Shown here one piece after another: positions 34,514 to 43,774 of a DNA stretch of 49,734 nucleotides. The notes beneath the pieces were generated by a model, which was not told where the DNA came from, made no database searches, and saw only the letters and a list, made by a program, of their open reading frames with translations. The stretch spans positions 1 to 49,734 of the forward strand of contig CAJTYJ010000014.1 in NCBI GenBank assembly GCA_910583895.1, in the 5' to 3' direction. Numbering within the stretch: position 1 is the stretch's first letter; every line of letters begins with the position of its first letter. The translations under genes were made by a program, and so were the position numbers. The DNA is from an uncultured Lachnospiraceae bacterium (GTDB lineage: Bacteria > Bacillota > Clostridia > Lachnospirales > Lachnospiraceae).

Positions 34514-35701
34514 ATGGGGAATTGGAAAACTTGTACGATAGGTGATCTGGGAACGGTTGTGGGAGGAGCAACTCCTTCAACTAAGAAAGCCGAAAATTAT
34601 GAAAATGGTAAGATTGCATGGATCACACCCAAGGATTTGGCTGGTCTTTCAAAAAGGTTTATTTCCCGTGGAGAACGGAATATAACGGAACAGGGGCTGA
34701 AAAGTTGTTCAACTCAACGGATGCCAGCACACACGGTTCTGTTTTCATCAAGAGCGCCTATTGGATACATTGCGATTGCTGAACAAGAAGTCTGTACAAA
34801 TCAAGGTTTTAAGAGCGTTGTTCCCAATGATGATGTGGATTATATGTTTTTGTACTACTTGTTAAAATATAACAAAGACAGAATTAAAAATATGGGGAGT
34901 GGAACGACTTTTAAGGAGATTTCCGGAAGCACGATGCGGGACATTGAAGTAGTCATTCCAGAATCCTTCGAGGAACAGCAAAAGATTGCATCTGTACTTT
35001 CCGGGTTGGACGATAAAATTGAGAACAATATGGAGATCAATGAGAATTTGCTTCAGCAGGCACTCTGCTTGTATGAGGCTTTAGTAGATGGCAAATCTAA
35101 AAAGGGCTGTATTGGCGATTACTGTACTCTTAAATCTGGTTTTGCCTTCAAAAGCAAGTGGTGGCAGGATTCAGGCGTTCCCGTTGTAAAAATAGGCTCT
35201 ATAAGCCAAGATTACCTCAATTTGTCGGATTGCTCTTATGTATCAGAAGACAAAATATCATCAGCGAAGGATTTTATTGTATCAGGTGGTGATCTCCTTA
35301 TTGCTATGACGGGAGCTACCATTGGCAAATTCGCTATGGTACCAAAGACAACCGAGACAATTCTTGTCAATCAGCGCGTAGGAAAATTTTTTCTCGGCGA
35401 TAATCCGGTTATGAAAATCCCGTTTGTATATTGTACTCTCAAACAAGCTGATATCATTTCAGAAATTATTAATCGGGGACAAGGAAGTGCGCAGCCTAAT
35501 ATTAGTGCTTCTGATATAATGACTATACCCTGTGTCATCCCTCAATCAGAGGAAATTGACAGATTTAACCATCAAACATCTCCTATATTTGAATTGATTA
35601 TCAATAACCAGCTTGAGAACATGACACTTGCAAAAACAAGAGATTCATTGTTGCCTCAGCTTATGTCCGGTGAGGTTGATGTGTCCGGCATTCTCATCTA
35701 A
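34514..35701 (+). CDS. hsdS: Type I specificity subunit HsdS (second copy)
   Basis: A 395-residue specificity subunit. ATG at 34514 with AGGAG six bases upstream is preferred to an in-frame start at 34487. The first TRD opens GDLGTVVGGATPSTKKAENY and ITPKDLA, a common TRD type, quite unlike the first copy. The spacer DDKIENNMEINENLLQQALC and the end LLPQLMSGEVDVSG repeat the architecture of the first copy. The DNA downstream also resembles that after the first copy, which suggests duplication followed by TRD exchange. No recombinase gene or long inverted repeat accompanies the pair. The two subunits probably compete for HsdM and HsdR. Confidence 0.88.
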   Translation: MGNWKTCTIGDLGTVVGGATPSTKKAENYENGKIAWITPKDLAGLSKRFISRGERNITEQGLKSCSTQRMPAHTVLFSSRAPIGYIAIAEQEVCTNQGFKSVVPNDDVDYMFLYYLLKYNKDRIKNMGSGTTFKEISGSTMRDIEVVIPESFEEQQKIASVLSGLDDKIENNMEINENLLQQALCLYEALVDGKSKKGCIGDYCTLKSGFAFKSKWWQDSGVPVVKIGSISQDYLNLSDCSYVSEDKISSAKDFIVSGGDLLIAMTGATIGKFAMVPKTTETILVNQRVGKFFLGDNPVMKIPFVYCTLKQADIISEIINRGQGSAQPNISASDIMTIPCVIPQSEEIDRFNHQTSPIFELIINNQLENMTLAKTRDSLLPQLMSGEVDVSGILI

Positions 35702-35908
35702 GTCAACCATAGGCTCGAAAACGTCTGCAGTGTTTCTTCGTTACCCCCGAACTTCGCATCTGATGAAATACGTGTATCGACATACATTTCTAATGCACAA
35801 AAATTTTCCGGCTGGTAAGATATCATACGAATTTCTAAAATAAGGTTTTACAGAGTTATGCAGTCAGTATAGTATGATAGAAAATATGATTTTAAGAGAA
35901 GGTGGATT

Positions 35909-36577
35909 ATGAGAAAAAGGACAATTATGATATCGTTGATATGTATACTGACAGCAGCTGTTATTATAATAATATTTGCTGCTGTCAGTGGCAGGAAACC
36001 ATATAAAGATTTGGAGGCAGTTCAAATTGTATCGGCTGCGGTTCGATTAACACCGCCAGACGAAACCATTCAAATTACAGAAACGGAGAAACTCGTGGAT
36101 TTACTAAAAGATGTTGTTATTTATCATGAGGATAATTCTTATACAGAGTACAGCGGACAGGGCGTTATCTTTACATTGGTCATGACAGACGGAACGCAGA
36201 CGAGCATCATGGCATATAATCCGTTCCTAGTGATTGACGGTGTTGGCTATAAAACAAAGTATGAGCCGTGTGAAGCACTGAATCATTATGCAAATATGCT
36301 GCTGGAACAGACAGATGCCATGTGGGACAGAATCCCCATGGTAAGGATAAACAGCAAATTATACTATGATACTGGAAAAGAAAGTACAGTCATCGGGCGC
36401 TGCGGCAATATGGATGGAGAGATTACATCAACGGTGGATGGAAGCGAAATTCCAATGGAAGATAACCAGTCCAATTTTGGAAGTGGATTTGGATACCAGT
36501 ATGGAGCAGAAGATACAATAGAGATTTATATGAATGAAAAATGGTTTGTCTTTGCATCTCGGGAAGAAACTGAGTGA
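35909..36577 (+). CDS. Membrane-anchored protein of unknown function within the R-M locus
   Basis: A 222-residue protein with an N-terminal transmembrane anchor or uncleaved signal (residues 6-27: hydrophobic run after RKRT). The rest is extracytoplasmic and beta-rich: GVIFTLVMTDGTQTSIMAYN and then MVRINSKLYYDTGKESTVIG with EWFVFAS-like end. Such exported domains are frequent in Firmicutes next to unrelated genes and I do not know what they do. AGAAGGTGG precedes the ATG. It sits between hsdS and hsdR on the same strand, with about 200 bases of non-coding DNA before it, so it may have been inserted into the locus and may have nothing to do with restriction. Confidence 0.7.
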   Translation: MRKRTIMISLICILTAAVIIIIFAAVSGRKPYKDLEAVQIVSAAVRLTPPDETIQITETEKLVDLLKDVVIYHEDNSYTEYSGQGVIFTLVMTDGTQTSIMAYNPFLVIDGVGYKTKYEPCEALNHYANMLLEQTDAMWDRIPMVRINSKLYYDTGKESTVIGRCGNMDGEITSTVDGSEIPMEDNQSNFGSGFGYQYGAEDTIEIYMNEKWFVFASREETE

Positions 36578-36637
36578 AACATTAAGGAATGTAATAAGAA
36601 GAGAAGAAGATATGCCAGGATACGAAAGGAAGAAAAG

Positions 36638-39600
36638 ATGATATCAACATTCAATGAATCAAATTATGAAAACTCCATCATTGAATTATTTTGCGACCTG
36701 GGCTATACCCATCTGTATGGCCCGGATGTGAATCGGGATATGGGCAGTCCTTTGATGGAGGAACAGCTGCGTGATTCACTGGAGATGATAAATCCGGATC
36801 TTCCCAATGCAGCAATCAACGAAGCGGTGTATAAAATCAAAAATTATGAAGCCGGCAGTTTATTGTCAAAAAATGAGATTTTTACAGATTATATACAAAA
36901 CGGCGTGCCGGTAAATTTCTCAGAGAACGGCGAAGCCAAAAGTGATCTGGTCCGGCTGGTGGATTATAAAAATCCGTCCATGAACAGTTTTATTGCCGGG
37001 AACCAGTGGACTTATAAAGAGTATAAGACAAAGAGACCGGATATTGTCATTTTCTTAAATGGCATTCCGGTAGTGGTTATGGAATTAAAATCTCCGAAAG
37101 CGGATCGGGTCTCCATAGAGGATGCATACTGGCAGATTCAGGACTATAAGAAATCCATAGAAAGCTTTTTTATCTACAATGCCTTTTGTGTCATCAGTGA
37201 TCAGTCCCGGACAAAAGCAGGCACCATCACGGCCTCCTTCGATCGTTTTATGGAATGGAAGACCGTTGACGGAGATTACGAAGAAACAAGGTATGCAGAT
37301 TTTACCACGTTGATAAAGGGCATGTTTACAAAAAGCAGATTCCTGGATCTGCTCCACAATTTTATTTGTTTTTCCAAGGATTCCGGCAAAGATGCGAAAA
37401 TCCTGGCGGCGTATCATCAATACTTTGCGGTAAAAAAAGCAGTCGAGTCTACAAAAAGGGCAAGTGCAGACGGCGGAGACGGACGGGGCGGCGTCTTCTG
37501 GCACACACAGGGCAGCGGAAAATCATTGTCTATGGTTTTCTATGCCAAATATCTGCAGGAAGCGCTTAACGGCCCTACGATGGTAGTGCTCACGGATCGA
37601 AACAATCTGGACGATCAGTTGTTTGCACAGTTTTCCAGGTGTAAGGATTTCTTGAGACAAACGCCTGTTCAGGCTGATAAGAGAAGTCTTTCAAAGGAGG
37701 ATATTGAGAAAAACAAATCCAGCAAAAATCCGGTGATCGGTCTGCGGGACTGGCTTGACGGCAGAGTCGCCAACGGCATTATTTTTACTACGATACAGAA
37801 ATTTGAGGAAAGTGAAGAGGCCTTGTCCTCCAGACGAAATATTATCGTCATGGCAGACGAAGCCCATCGAAGCCAGTATGGATTTGAAGACAAGGTCAAT
37901 GCGAAGACCGGCAAAGTGTCCATCGGCAATGCAAGGCGTGTGCGAAAAGCGCTTCCCTTTGCAACCTACATAGGATTTACCGGAACGCCCATTGCGCTGG
38001 AAGATCGAAATACAAGGGAAGTCTTTGGAAATTATATTGATATCTATGACATGACCCAGGCGGTATCCGACGGGGCAACGTGTCCCATTTATTATGAAAG
38101 CCGCGTGATCAAGCTCAATCTGAAACCGGAAGTACTGGAACAGATGGATGAAACCTATGCCAGGCTGAAAGAAAATGCCGATGAGGTGGATATCGAAAAG
38201 AGCAAGCGCGAACTGGCCCATATGGACAGTGTTCTGGGGACGCCGGAAGTGATGGAATCCTTGTGCACAGATATCCTGGAGCATTATGAGACATACAGGC
38301 AGTATGAGCAGACGGGTAAGGCAATGATCGTGGCCTATTCCAGGGCGATTGCGGTCAGAATCCGGGAGAAAATACTGGAGATGAGACCGGGATGGGAAAA
38401 CAAGGTGAAGATCGTCATGACCGGCGGCAAGAAGGATCCGGACAATTGGAAAATTTTGATCGGAAGCAAAGCATACCGCGAAGGGCTGGCGAGAGAATTC
38501 AAGGATAACGACAGTGAATTTAAGATCGCCGTTGTGGTAGATATGTGGCTTACCGGCTTTGATGTGCCGTCCATGTCAACCATGTATATCTTCAAGCCTA
38601 TGAAAGGGCATAATCTGATGCAGGCGATCGCCCGCGTCAACCGTGTATTCAAAGACAAGGAAGGCGGGCTGATCGTTGATTACATCGGGATCGCTTCTGC
38701 TCTGAAAGCGGCCATGAGGCAGTACACAGATCAGGACAGGAAACAGTTTGGCAATATGGACGTGGCAGAGAGCGCTTATAAAAAGTTTCAGGAGAAATTG
38801 TCCGTCTGCAGGGATTGGATGTATGGGTTTGATTATTCCGAATTCATGACCACAGCCAGTGATCTGACAAGAGCAACCCTGATTACAAATGGGGTAAATT
38901 TTTTACTGGCTCCCAAGCAGGCGGAGGCAAAGGAGAATTTCCTGACGGAATGTTATCTGATGAAACAGGCATTTTCTCTTTCCAAAAGTATTGCAAGTGA
39001 CGAGGAGCGAAGGGAGGAGGCATATCTTGAGACTTTACGTTCCGTCATAATCAAGATACCGGTCGCTGCGTCTCTGAAAGAGATCAATGCACAGGTGAAT
39101 GAGCTTCTGAAACAAAGTGTACAAAGTAACGGCATTATCAATCTGTTTACGGATGTTGATCAGGAATTTAATCTGTTCAACGCTGCGTTTCTGGAAGAAA
39201 TTGCAGGAATGCCGCAAAAGAACCTGTCCATTGAACTGTTAAAGAAGCTGATCGCAGAACAGGTCAGGGTATATAAAAGAACCAATGTGGTGAAATCGCA
39301 GCAGTTTTCCGAAATGCTGGACCGGCTGGTAAAATCTTATCTGAATGGAATGCTTACCAATGAGGAAGTCATCGCGGAACTGATGAAGATGGCCCAGGAC
39401 ATTGCCAACGCCCATAAGGCGGGAAATGCCATGGGATTAAGCGGGGAAGAACTGGCGTTCTATGATGCGCTGACCAGGCCGGAAGCAGTAAAAGATTTCT
39501 ATACCAACGAACAGCTGATCGCCATCACCAGGGAACTGACCAGACAGTTAAGAAAATCCAGGACGATAGACTGGGAGAAAAAAGAGTCTGCAAGGGCAGG

Positions 39601-39823
39601 CATGCGCAGGATGGTCAAACGGCTACTGAGAAAATATGACTATCCGCCGCAAGGCATGGAAGACGCAATCAAGACCGTCATCAGCCAGTGTGAAATGTGG
39701 ACAGATTACAGCGATGAGGCAGATGATTACAGAGCATCTTTTCGCAAAGATGTAAGCGGCAGGGATGAAACACAAAAGCCTCTGATGGTTGCAGAAGAGA
39801 TGGCGCCCTATGGTGAAAAATAG
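36638..39823 (+). CDS. hsdR: Type I restriction enzyme subunit HsdR
   Basis: A 1061-residue motor and nuclease subunit. The N-terminal PD-(D/E)xK nuclease has RPDIVIF with Asp135, then Glu149-Leu-Lys151. The translocase follows: Walker A TQGSGKS (290-296), DEAH box ADEAHRSQYG (406-415), motif III FTGTPI and motif V/VI MWLTGFDVPSM with MQAIARVNRVF. A long helical C-terminal part (SlsEL-type contacts to HsdM) completes it. All catalytic residues are visible, and length is normal, so the restriction complex should be functional. AGGAAG precedes the ATG. It lies 60 bases after the membrane protein gene and is probably transcribed with it. Confidence 0.95.
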   Translation: MISTFNESNYENSIIELFCDLGYTHLYGPDVNRDMGSPLMEEQLRDSLEMINPDLPNAAINEAVYKIKNYEAGSLLSKNEIFTDYIQNGVPVNFSENGEAKSDLVRLVDYKNPSMNSFIAGNQWTYKEYKTKRPDIVIFLNGIPVVVMELKSPKADRVSIEDAYWQIQDYKKSIESFFIYNAFCVISDQSRTKAGTITASFDRFMEWKTVDGDYEETRYADFTTLIKGMFTKSRFLDLLHNFICFSKDSGKDAKILAAYHQYFAVKKAVESTKRASADGGDGRGGVFWHTQGSGKSLSMVFYAKYLQEALNGPTMVVLTDRNNLDDQLFAQFSRCKDFLRQTPVQADKRSLSKEDIEKNKSSKNPVIGLRDWLDGRVANGIIFTTIQKFEESEEALSSRRNIIVMADEAHRSQYGFEDKVNAKTGKVSIGNARRVRKALPFATYIGFTGTPIALEDRNTREVFGNYIDIYDMTQAVSDGATCPIYYESRVIKLNLKPEVLEQMDETYARLKENADEVDIEKSKRELAHMDSVLGTPEVMESLCTDILEHYETYRQYEQTGKAMIVAYSRAIAVRIREKILEMRPGWENKVKIVMTGGKKDPDNWKILIGSKAYREGLAREFKDNDSEFKIAVVVDMWLTGFDVPSMSTMYIFKPMKGHNLMQAIARVNRVFKDKEGGLIVDYIGIASALKAAMRQYTDQDRKQFGNMDVAESAYKKFQEKLSVCRDWMYGFDYSEFMTTASDLTRATLITNGVNFLLAPKQAEAKENFLTECYLMKQAFSLSKSIASDEERREEAYLETLRSVIIKIPVAASLKEINAQVNELLKQSVQSNGIINLFTDVDQEFNLFNAAFLEEIAGMPQKNLSIELLKKLIAEQVRVYKRTNVVKSQQFSEMLDRLVKSYLNGMLTNEEVIAELMKMAQDIANAHKAGNAMGLSGEELAFYDALTRPEAVKDFYTNEQLIAITRELTRQLRKSRTIDWEKKESARAGMRRMVKRLLRKYDYPPQGMEDAIKTVISQCEMWTDYSDEADDYRASFRKDVSGRDETQKPLMVAEEMAPYGEK

Positions 39824-39876
39824 CCTTGCAATTATTAAGAAAAACATAAGTTCTTACCAACAGAGGAGCCCGCACC

Positions 39877-41163
39877 ATGGCAGAAATCCAAAGTATCAGC
39901 CGCCTGTTATCCATGAATCTGCAGATCCCGCCCTATCAAAGACCCTATAAATGGACCATCCGGAATATAGAGGAACTTCTTGGCGATATCAACAATGCAG
40001 TCAATGATGCGGAAAAATACAGAAATGAATTCAAATATCGGATCGGGACCATCATTCTTCACCGGACCGGAAGCAGAAGGAATCCCTGCTTTGACATTGT
40101 GGACGGACAGCAGCGGGTGATTTCCCTGGCACTTTTGAAGCTCTTTTTAGACGGGGGCCAAGGCTGCAGGATTTTGCACAGCAGATTTACGAATAAAATC
40201 AGTCAAAGCCATATGCACAACAACTATGGCTTTATCCGGGAGTGGTTTTCCCTAAAAAGCAAGGACGTTTCAGCGCAGTTTTTGGAGGCCTTTAAAGATA
40301 TCCTGGAAGTGGTGGTGATCCAGGTGGATAAGGTTTCCGAGGCTTTTCAGCTGTTTGACTCCCAGAACAACAGAGGGAAGGCTCTCTATCCTCATGATCT
40401 GCTCAAGGCATACCATCTTCGGGAAATGAAAGCATATCCCTACGAAATGGAGCATGCGGTTACAAAATGGGAGGCAAAGGATGCCTCCGGTATCCGGGAA
40501 CTTTTTGACCTCTTTCTTTTCCCCATATGGAACTGGTCCCGCGGGAATAAAAGCAGGCCTTTTACGATAAAGGAAATTGACACCTATAAAGGGATTCCGG
40601 AAAATTCTTCCTATTCTTATGCCAAGAGGGCCAGCAGGGCCATGCCGTATTTTCAGATCACAGAGCCGTTTATCGCGGGGAATGATTTTTTTGAGCTGGT
40701 GGAGCATTACCTGAATCTTCGAAAAGACATTGAGACAGAGATCAGAAGAAACGACGATTTTGCCCCAATCCGGGAAATTATGGACTGGAAGACACATTCT
40801 GTGGGCTTTGGTTATGTCAGAAATCTGTTTTACTGTGCGCTGCTGATGTACTATGACAAGTTTCATAACTTTGATGTGATGGCGGTGAAAAAACTGTTTA
40901 CCTGGTCTTTTATGATTCGGGTTGATATGGAGAATCTTGGTTTTGACACGATCAATAAATATGCCATTGGTGAGGACAACAGCCGGTATACCAACAAACT
41001 GGCAGTGTTTCCGAAGATGAGCCTTGCACGGGTACATACGGAAATCTCCGGCCTGCAGGTCCGGGTATTGAGAGAGCCTGATGACGCGGCTCATGAGAAA
41101 TGGCGGGGGCTTTATAAAAAGCTTAAGAAGATCAACGGTCTGACGGAGGAAGAAGATGAGTAA
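39877..41163 (+). CDS. DUF262 protein 1 (GmrS/DndB-like ParB-fold nuclease)
   Basis: A 428-residue protein. The DUF262 hallmarks are IPPYQRPYKW (residues 17-26), ELLGDI and DIVDGQQRVISL, the ParB-like nucleotidase pocket of GmrS-type modification-dependent restriction. A second conserved stretch is DSQNNRGKALYPHDLLKAYH. The C-terminal half is helical, and no HNH or DUF1524 motif was recognised. It overlaps the following DUF262 gene by 8 bases, so the two proteins are probably made together. It begins 53 bases after hsdR on the same strand. A role as a type IV restriction component acting on modified phage DNA is inferred from family knowledge. Confidence 0.85.
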   Translation: MAEIQSISRLLSMNLQIPPYQRPYKWTIRNIEELLGDINNAVNDAEKYRNEFKYRIGTIILHRTGSRRNPCFDIVDGQQRVISLALLKLFLDGGQGCRILHSRFTNKISQSHMHNNYGFIREWFSLKSKDVSAQFLEAFKDILEVVVIQVDKVSEAFQLFDSQNNRGKALYPHDLLKAYHLREMKAYPYEMEHAVTKWEAKDASGIRELFDLFLFPIWNWSRGNKSRPFTIKEIDTYKGIPENSSYSYAKRASRAMPYFQITEPFIAGNDFFELVEHYLNLRKDIETEIRRNDDFAPIREIMDWKTHSVGFGYVRNLFYCALLMYYDKFHNFDVMAVKKLFTWSFMIRVDMENLGFDTINKYAIGEDNSRYTNKLAVFPKMSLARVHTEISGLQVRVLREPDDAAHEKWRGLYKKLKKINGLTEEEDE

Positions 41164-43078
41164 TCAGGTGGAACAGATTGCGGTTGCGGGGGCATCGGGA
41201 AATCTGTTTGATACCGAATACAGATATGTGATCCCTCTTTACCAGCGCGCCTTTGCATGGGAAGAAAAGCAGCTTCTGCAGCTGATCGAGGACATTGAGG
41301 ACGTGGATGATGACTCAAATTACTATCTCGGATCGGTGATTGTCTCAAGGCAGAGCAGCGGTTATGAAGTGGTGGACGGGCAGCAGAGGCTTACGTCTCT
41401 CTATCTGCTTATGAGCTGTCTTGGAATGAAATTAAAGCCGGTTTTGTCTTTTGCATGCAGAGAAAAATCCAATTATACGCTGAGCAAAATACAGGAGATT
41501 ATAAAAGGAAACCGAAGCTGCTTTGACATGGAGCAGATGGAGCCGGGGCTGTATCAGGGGATCCGGATTCTGAAGGAAAGGATGGAAAACGGGACATTTA
41601 ACAGGGATGACTTTTTGAAAAAACTGGGAAGAGTCATCCTGTATCGGATTGAGGTGCCAAAGAATACGGATCTGAACCGATATTTTGAAATTATGAATAC
41701 CAGGGGAGAACAGTTGGAGCAGCATGATATTCTGAAAGCGACTCTGATGAGTTATCTTTCCCGGGAGGAGGAAAAGGCTGCCTTTGCCAAAATATGGGAA
41801 GCCTGCAGTGATATGACAGGGTATGTGCAGATGCATTTTCCTGTCCGGTACAGAGAGTGGATCTTCGGAGGCGACTGGAAGGGGCTTCCTTCTGCCAGAT
41901 GGAAAGATTATAAAAATTCAGAGGTGCTCTGGATGGAGGAAGGCGACGGGTGTTCCATCACTGATATTGTGAAAAGAGATTTTCGGGTATCTGTGGATGA
42001 GATGGTATCGGAGGAACCCGGCCGTGTCCGGTTTGAGAGTGTGACGGAGTTTCCGTATTTTCTGCTACATGTCCTGAAAGTGTTTGTCCGGCTTCACTCG
42101 GTGAAAAGTCAGAATCCAGAGGAAGAACTGCTGAAAGAACTGCTGGACGACAAGAAACTTCTGGACAGTTTTGAACGCGTCATCCGAAACGGAGTGAGAA
42201 AGGGACGCCGGATATGGGATCACAGGGAAAGGTTTTCCGGGGATTTTATCGTGTGCCTTTTAAGGAGCAGATTTTTGTTTGACAAATATATCATCAAAAG
42301 AGAATACGCAAATGAAGATCTGGATGGTGAATGGAGTTTAAAAGAGCTGCGGGTGTCCGGGCAGCAGACAAAGAAACGGCCGTATTATGCCAATACCCGT
42401 TTTATAAGGAGCGGCGAGTGGGCGTCCACCAATGACAGGCGGGCAAAGACCAATCTGATGCTCCAGTCTGCGCTCCGGGTATCCTATACTTCTCCCAAGG
42501 TCATGCACTGGATCACCGCTCTTTTGCACTGGCTTTCTAAAAATAATTGTGAAAATACGAAAGAAGAAGGGATTACAGAATACGGTACAGAGACGGAAAA
42601 GATTGCATCCCGTGCAGTCATTGATCTTTTCCTGGAGGCCGGTCAGAAGTGCGGCTACCGGATGGGGGTGAATACGCCGCATATCGTATTCAATTATCTG
42701 GATTTTCTGATCTGGAAATCAGATCCCGGAAAGTATGCGGATTTTGTCTTTGAATTCCGGAATTCGGTGGAACACTGGTATCCGCAGAATCCGTCGGAAG
42801 GAACGTTTGAACCATGGAGCGACGGGGCGGACCGGTTTGGAAATCTTTGCATCCTGCAGAGAAGTATCAATTCTAAATTTTCAAATATGTCGCCGGAGGC
42901 AAAAAAGAGTACCTTCGATAAGATGATCCGAAAGGGAAGCCTGAAACTGAGGATCATGAGCGCGCGCACAGAGAAAAACGGCAGTCAGCCGGCAAGTGTT
43001 TACTGGAAAGAAGAAGGATGCGAAATGCATGAAGAGGAAATGATACGGATTTTAAAAGAGGCCTGCGGTTTGGAATAG
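41156..43078 (+). CDS. DUF262-DUF1524 protein 2 (GmrSD-like restriction enzyme)
   Basis: A 640-residue protein. The N-terminal DUF262 domain has YVIPLYQRAFAWEEKQL, LGSVIVSR and EVVDGQQRLTSLY. The ILYRIEVPKNTDLNRYFEIM and NTRGEQLEQHDILKA stretches are typical family motifs. The C-terminal part contains SVEHWYPQNP and then DRFGNLCILQRSINSKFSN, the His-Asn pattern of the DUF1524/HNH nuclease half of GmrSD. So it looks like a complete single-chain GmrSD enzyme, paired with a DUF262-only partner. The two differ much in sequence. GmrSD enzymes cut glucosylated or otherwise modified DNA and need nucleoside triphosphate; neither property was tested here. Confidence 0.87.
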   Translation: MSNQVEQIAVAGASGNLFDTEYRYVIPLYQRAFAWEEKQLLQLIEDIEDVDDDSNYYLGSVIVSRQSSGYEVVDGQQRLTSLYLLMSCLGMKLKPVLSFACREKSNYTLSKIQEIIKGNRSCFDMEQMEPGLYQGIRILKERMENGTFNRDDFLKKLGRVILYRIEVPKNTDLNRYFEIMNTRGEQLEQHDILKATLMSYLSREEEKAAFAKIWEACSDMTGYVQMHFPVRYREWIFGGDWKGLPSARWKDYKNSEVLWMEEGDGCSITDIVKRDFRVSVDEMVSEEPGRVRFESVTEFPYFLLHVLKVFVRLHSVKSQNPEEELLKELLDDKKLLDSFERVIRNGVRKGRRIWDHRERFSGDFIVCLLRSRFLFDKYIIKREYANEDLDGEWSLKELRVSGQQTKKRPYYANTRFIRSGEWASTNDRRAKTNLMLQSALRVSYTSPKVMHWITALLHWLSKNNCENTKEEGITEYGTETEKIASRAVIDLFLEAGQKCGYRMGVNTPHIVFNYLDFLIWKSDPGKYADFVFEFRNSVEHWYPQNPSEGTFEPWSDGADRFGNLCILQRSINSKFSNMSPEAKKSTFDKMIRKGSLKLRIMSARTEKNGSQPASVYWKEEGCEMHEEEMIRILKEACGLE

Positions 43079-43313
43079 ATCGTTTTGACGGAAACGCCTG
43101 CCTTCTGGCGCTGGCTTGGGAGGTGCAGAACCGTGTGAGAAAACTGCAGGCTAAGATTTTCCACATGAAGCTTTTGACATGGGAACCAAAGGGGGAGTAC
43201 GGAAAAGTGGGTTTGACGGCACCAGTGATCCGATTTATGAATTTCGGAGATTAAGACACGGGCCAGGGAACGGGTTTTGGGAGTGCGCGGCTGAGACAAA
43301 GCGTACGGCGGTC
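43079..43313 (+). other. Intergenic gap with start-less open frame
   Basis: A frame open to 43253 contains FDGNACLLALAWEVQNRVRK and ends APVIRFMNFGD. It begins at a stop inside the DUF262 gene and has no ATG with a ribosome site except a late MKLLTWEP (29 codons). It may be the end of a lost gene at the right edge of the island or chance. No terminator was identified. Confidence 0.35.
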
Positions 43314-43646
43314 TTACTCTTTTGGCAGATTCTTATCTCCCCATTTTTTCATATAGTCGATCACATCCATAAAACTTTTTCCAAGATCAGACAGCTGATA
43401 TTCCACCCGCGGCGGGATCTCCCGGAAGTCGTGACGGATCAAAAAGCCGTCGGCTTCCAGCTCCCGAAGCTGTTTGGTCAGAGAGGACTCCGTGATCTCG
43501 CAGAGCTGGCGGCGCAGTGCGCCGAACCGGTGAATATCGCAGAAAGCGATATAATAAAGAATTTCCAGCTTCCATTTGCCGCCCAGGATTTTCTGCAGGG
43601 TCGACATGGTTTTGCAGCGCAAAATCGCTGTTTCGGTTTTTCTCAT
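43314..43646 (-). CDS. HxlR-family winged-helix transcriptional regulator
   Basis: A 110-residue regulator. The winged helix covers most of the protein: LGGKWKLEILYYI, RFGALRRQLCEITESSLTKQ (recognition helix), then LRELEADGFLIRHDF and PPRVEYQLSDLG, all family hallmarks. HxlR proteins act as dimers and often respond to aldehydes, quinones or redox stress. The ATG at 43646 has AAGGAGG upstream; longer starts lack it. It is divergent from the radical SAM gene at 43775, and the shared intergenic region carries repeated GTAC-containing dyads, so it very likely controls both itself and that gene. Confidence 0.9.
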   Translation of the reverse strand: MRKTETAILRCKTMSTLQKILGGKWKLEILYYIAFCDIHRFGALRRQLCEITESSLTKQLRELEADGFLIRHDFREIPPRVEYQLSDLGKSFMDVIDYMKKWGDKNLPKE

Positions 43647-43668
43647 TTTGTGCAACCTCCTTATTCTC

Positions 43669-43748
43669 AGAATACCACAGGTACAATTGAAAAACAAGGT
43701 ACTACAAAAAAGTACCGTACTTTTTATTTTCTTGTACCGTGATATAAT
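43669..43748. promoter_or_regulatory. Divergent promoter/operator region (HxlR - radical SAM)
   Basis: On the plus strand a perfect TATAAT (43743-43748) serves the radical SAM gene; its -35 is poor (TTTTTA, 43721-43726). On the minus strand TTGTTT (43692-43697) and TATTCT (43669-43674) with 17 bases between serve hxlR. GTAC occurs five times in the region and GGTACT-N-AGTACC (about 43698-43715) is a perfect dyad of the kind HxlR proteins bind. Confidence 0.65.
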
Positions 43749-43774
43749 GAGGGAAAAAATAAGGAGGTTCTTTT

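Larger units (their letters stand above)
5493..43078. other. Accessory/defence island between rlmD and hxlR
   Basis: Nearly every gene here belongs to defence, mobile-element or toxin families, while both flanks carry housekeeping genes. The 10.9-26.0 kb segment is visibly richer in A+T than the flanks, which fits transfer. No integrase and no flanking direct repeat were recognised, so the boundaries are inferred from gene content only. Confidence 0.6.

Noticed and set aside
33387..35701. Phase-variable invertible hsdS locus
   Set aside because: Both genes point the same way, no long inverted repeats were found and no recombinase gene is near.
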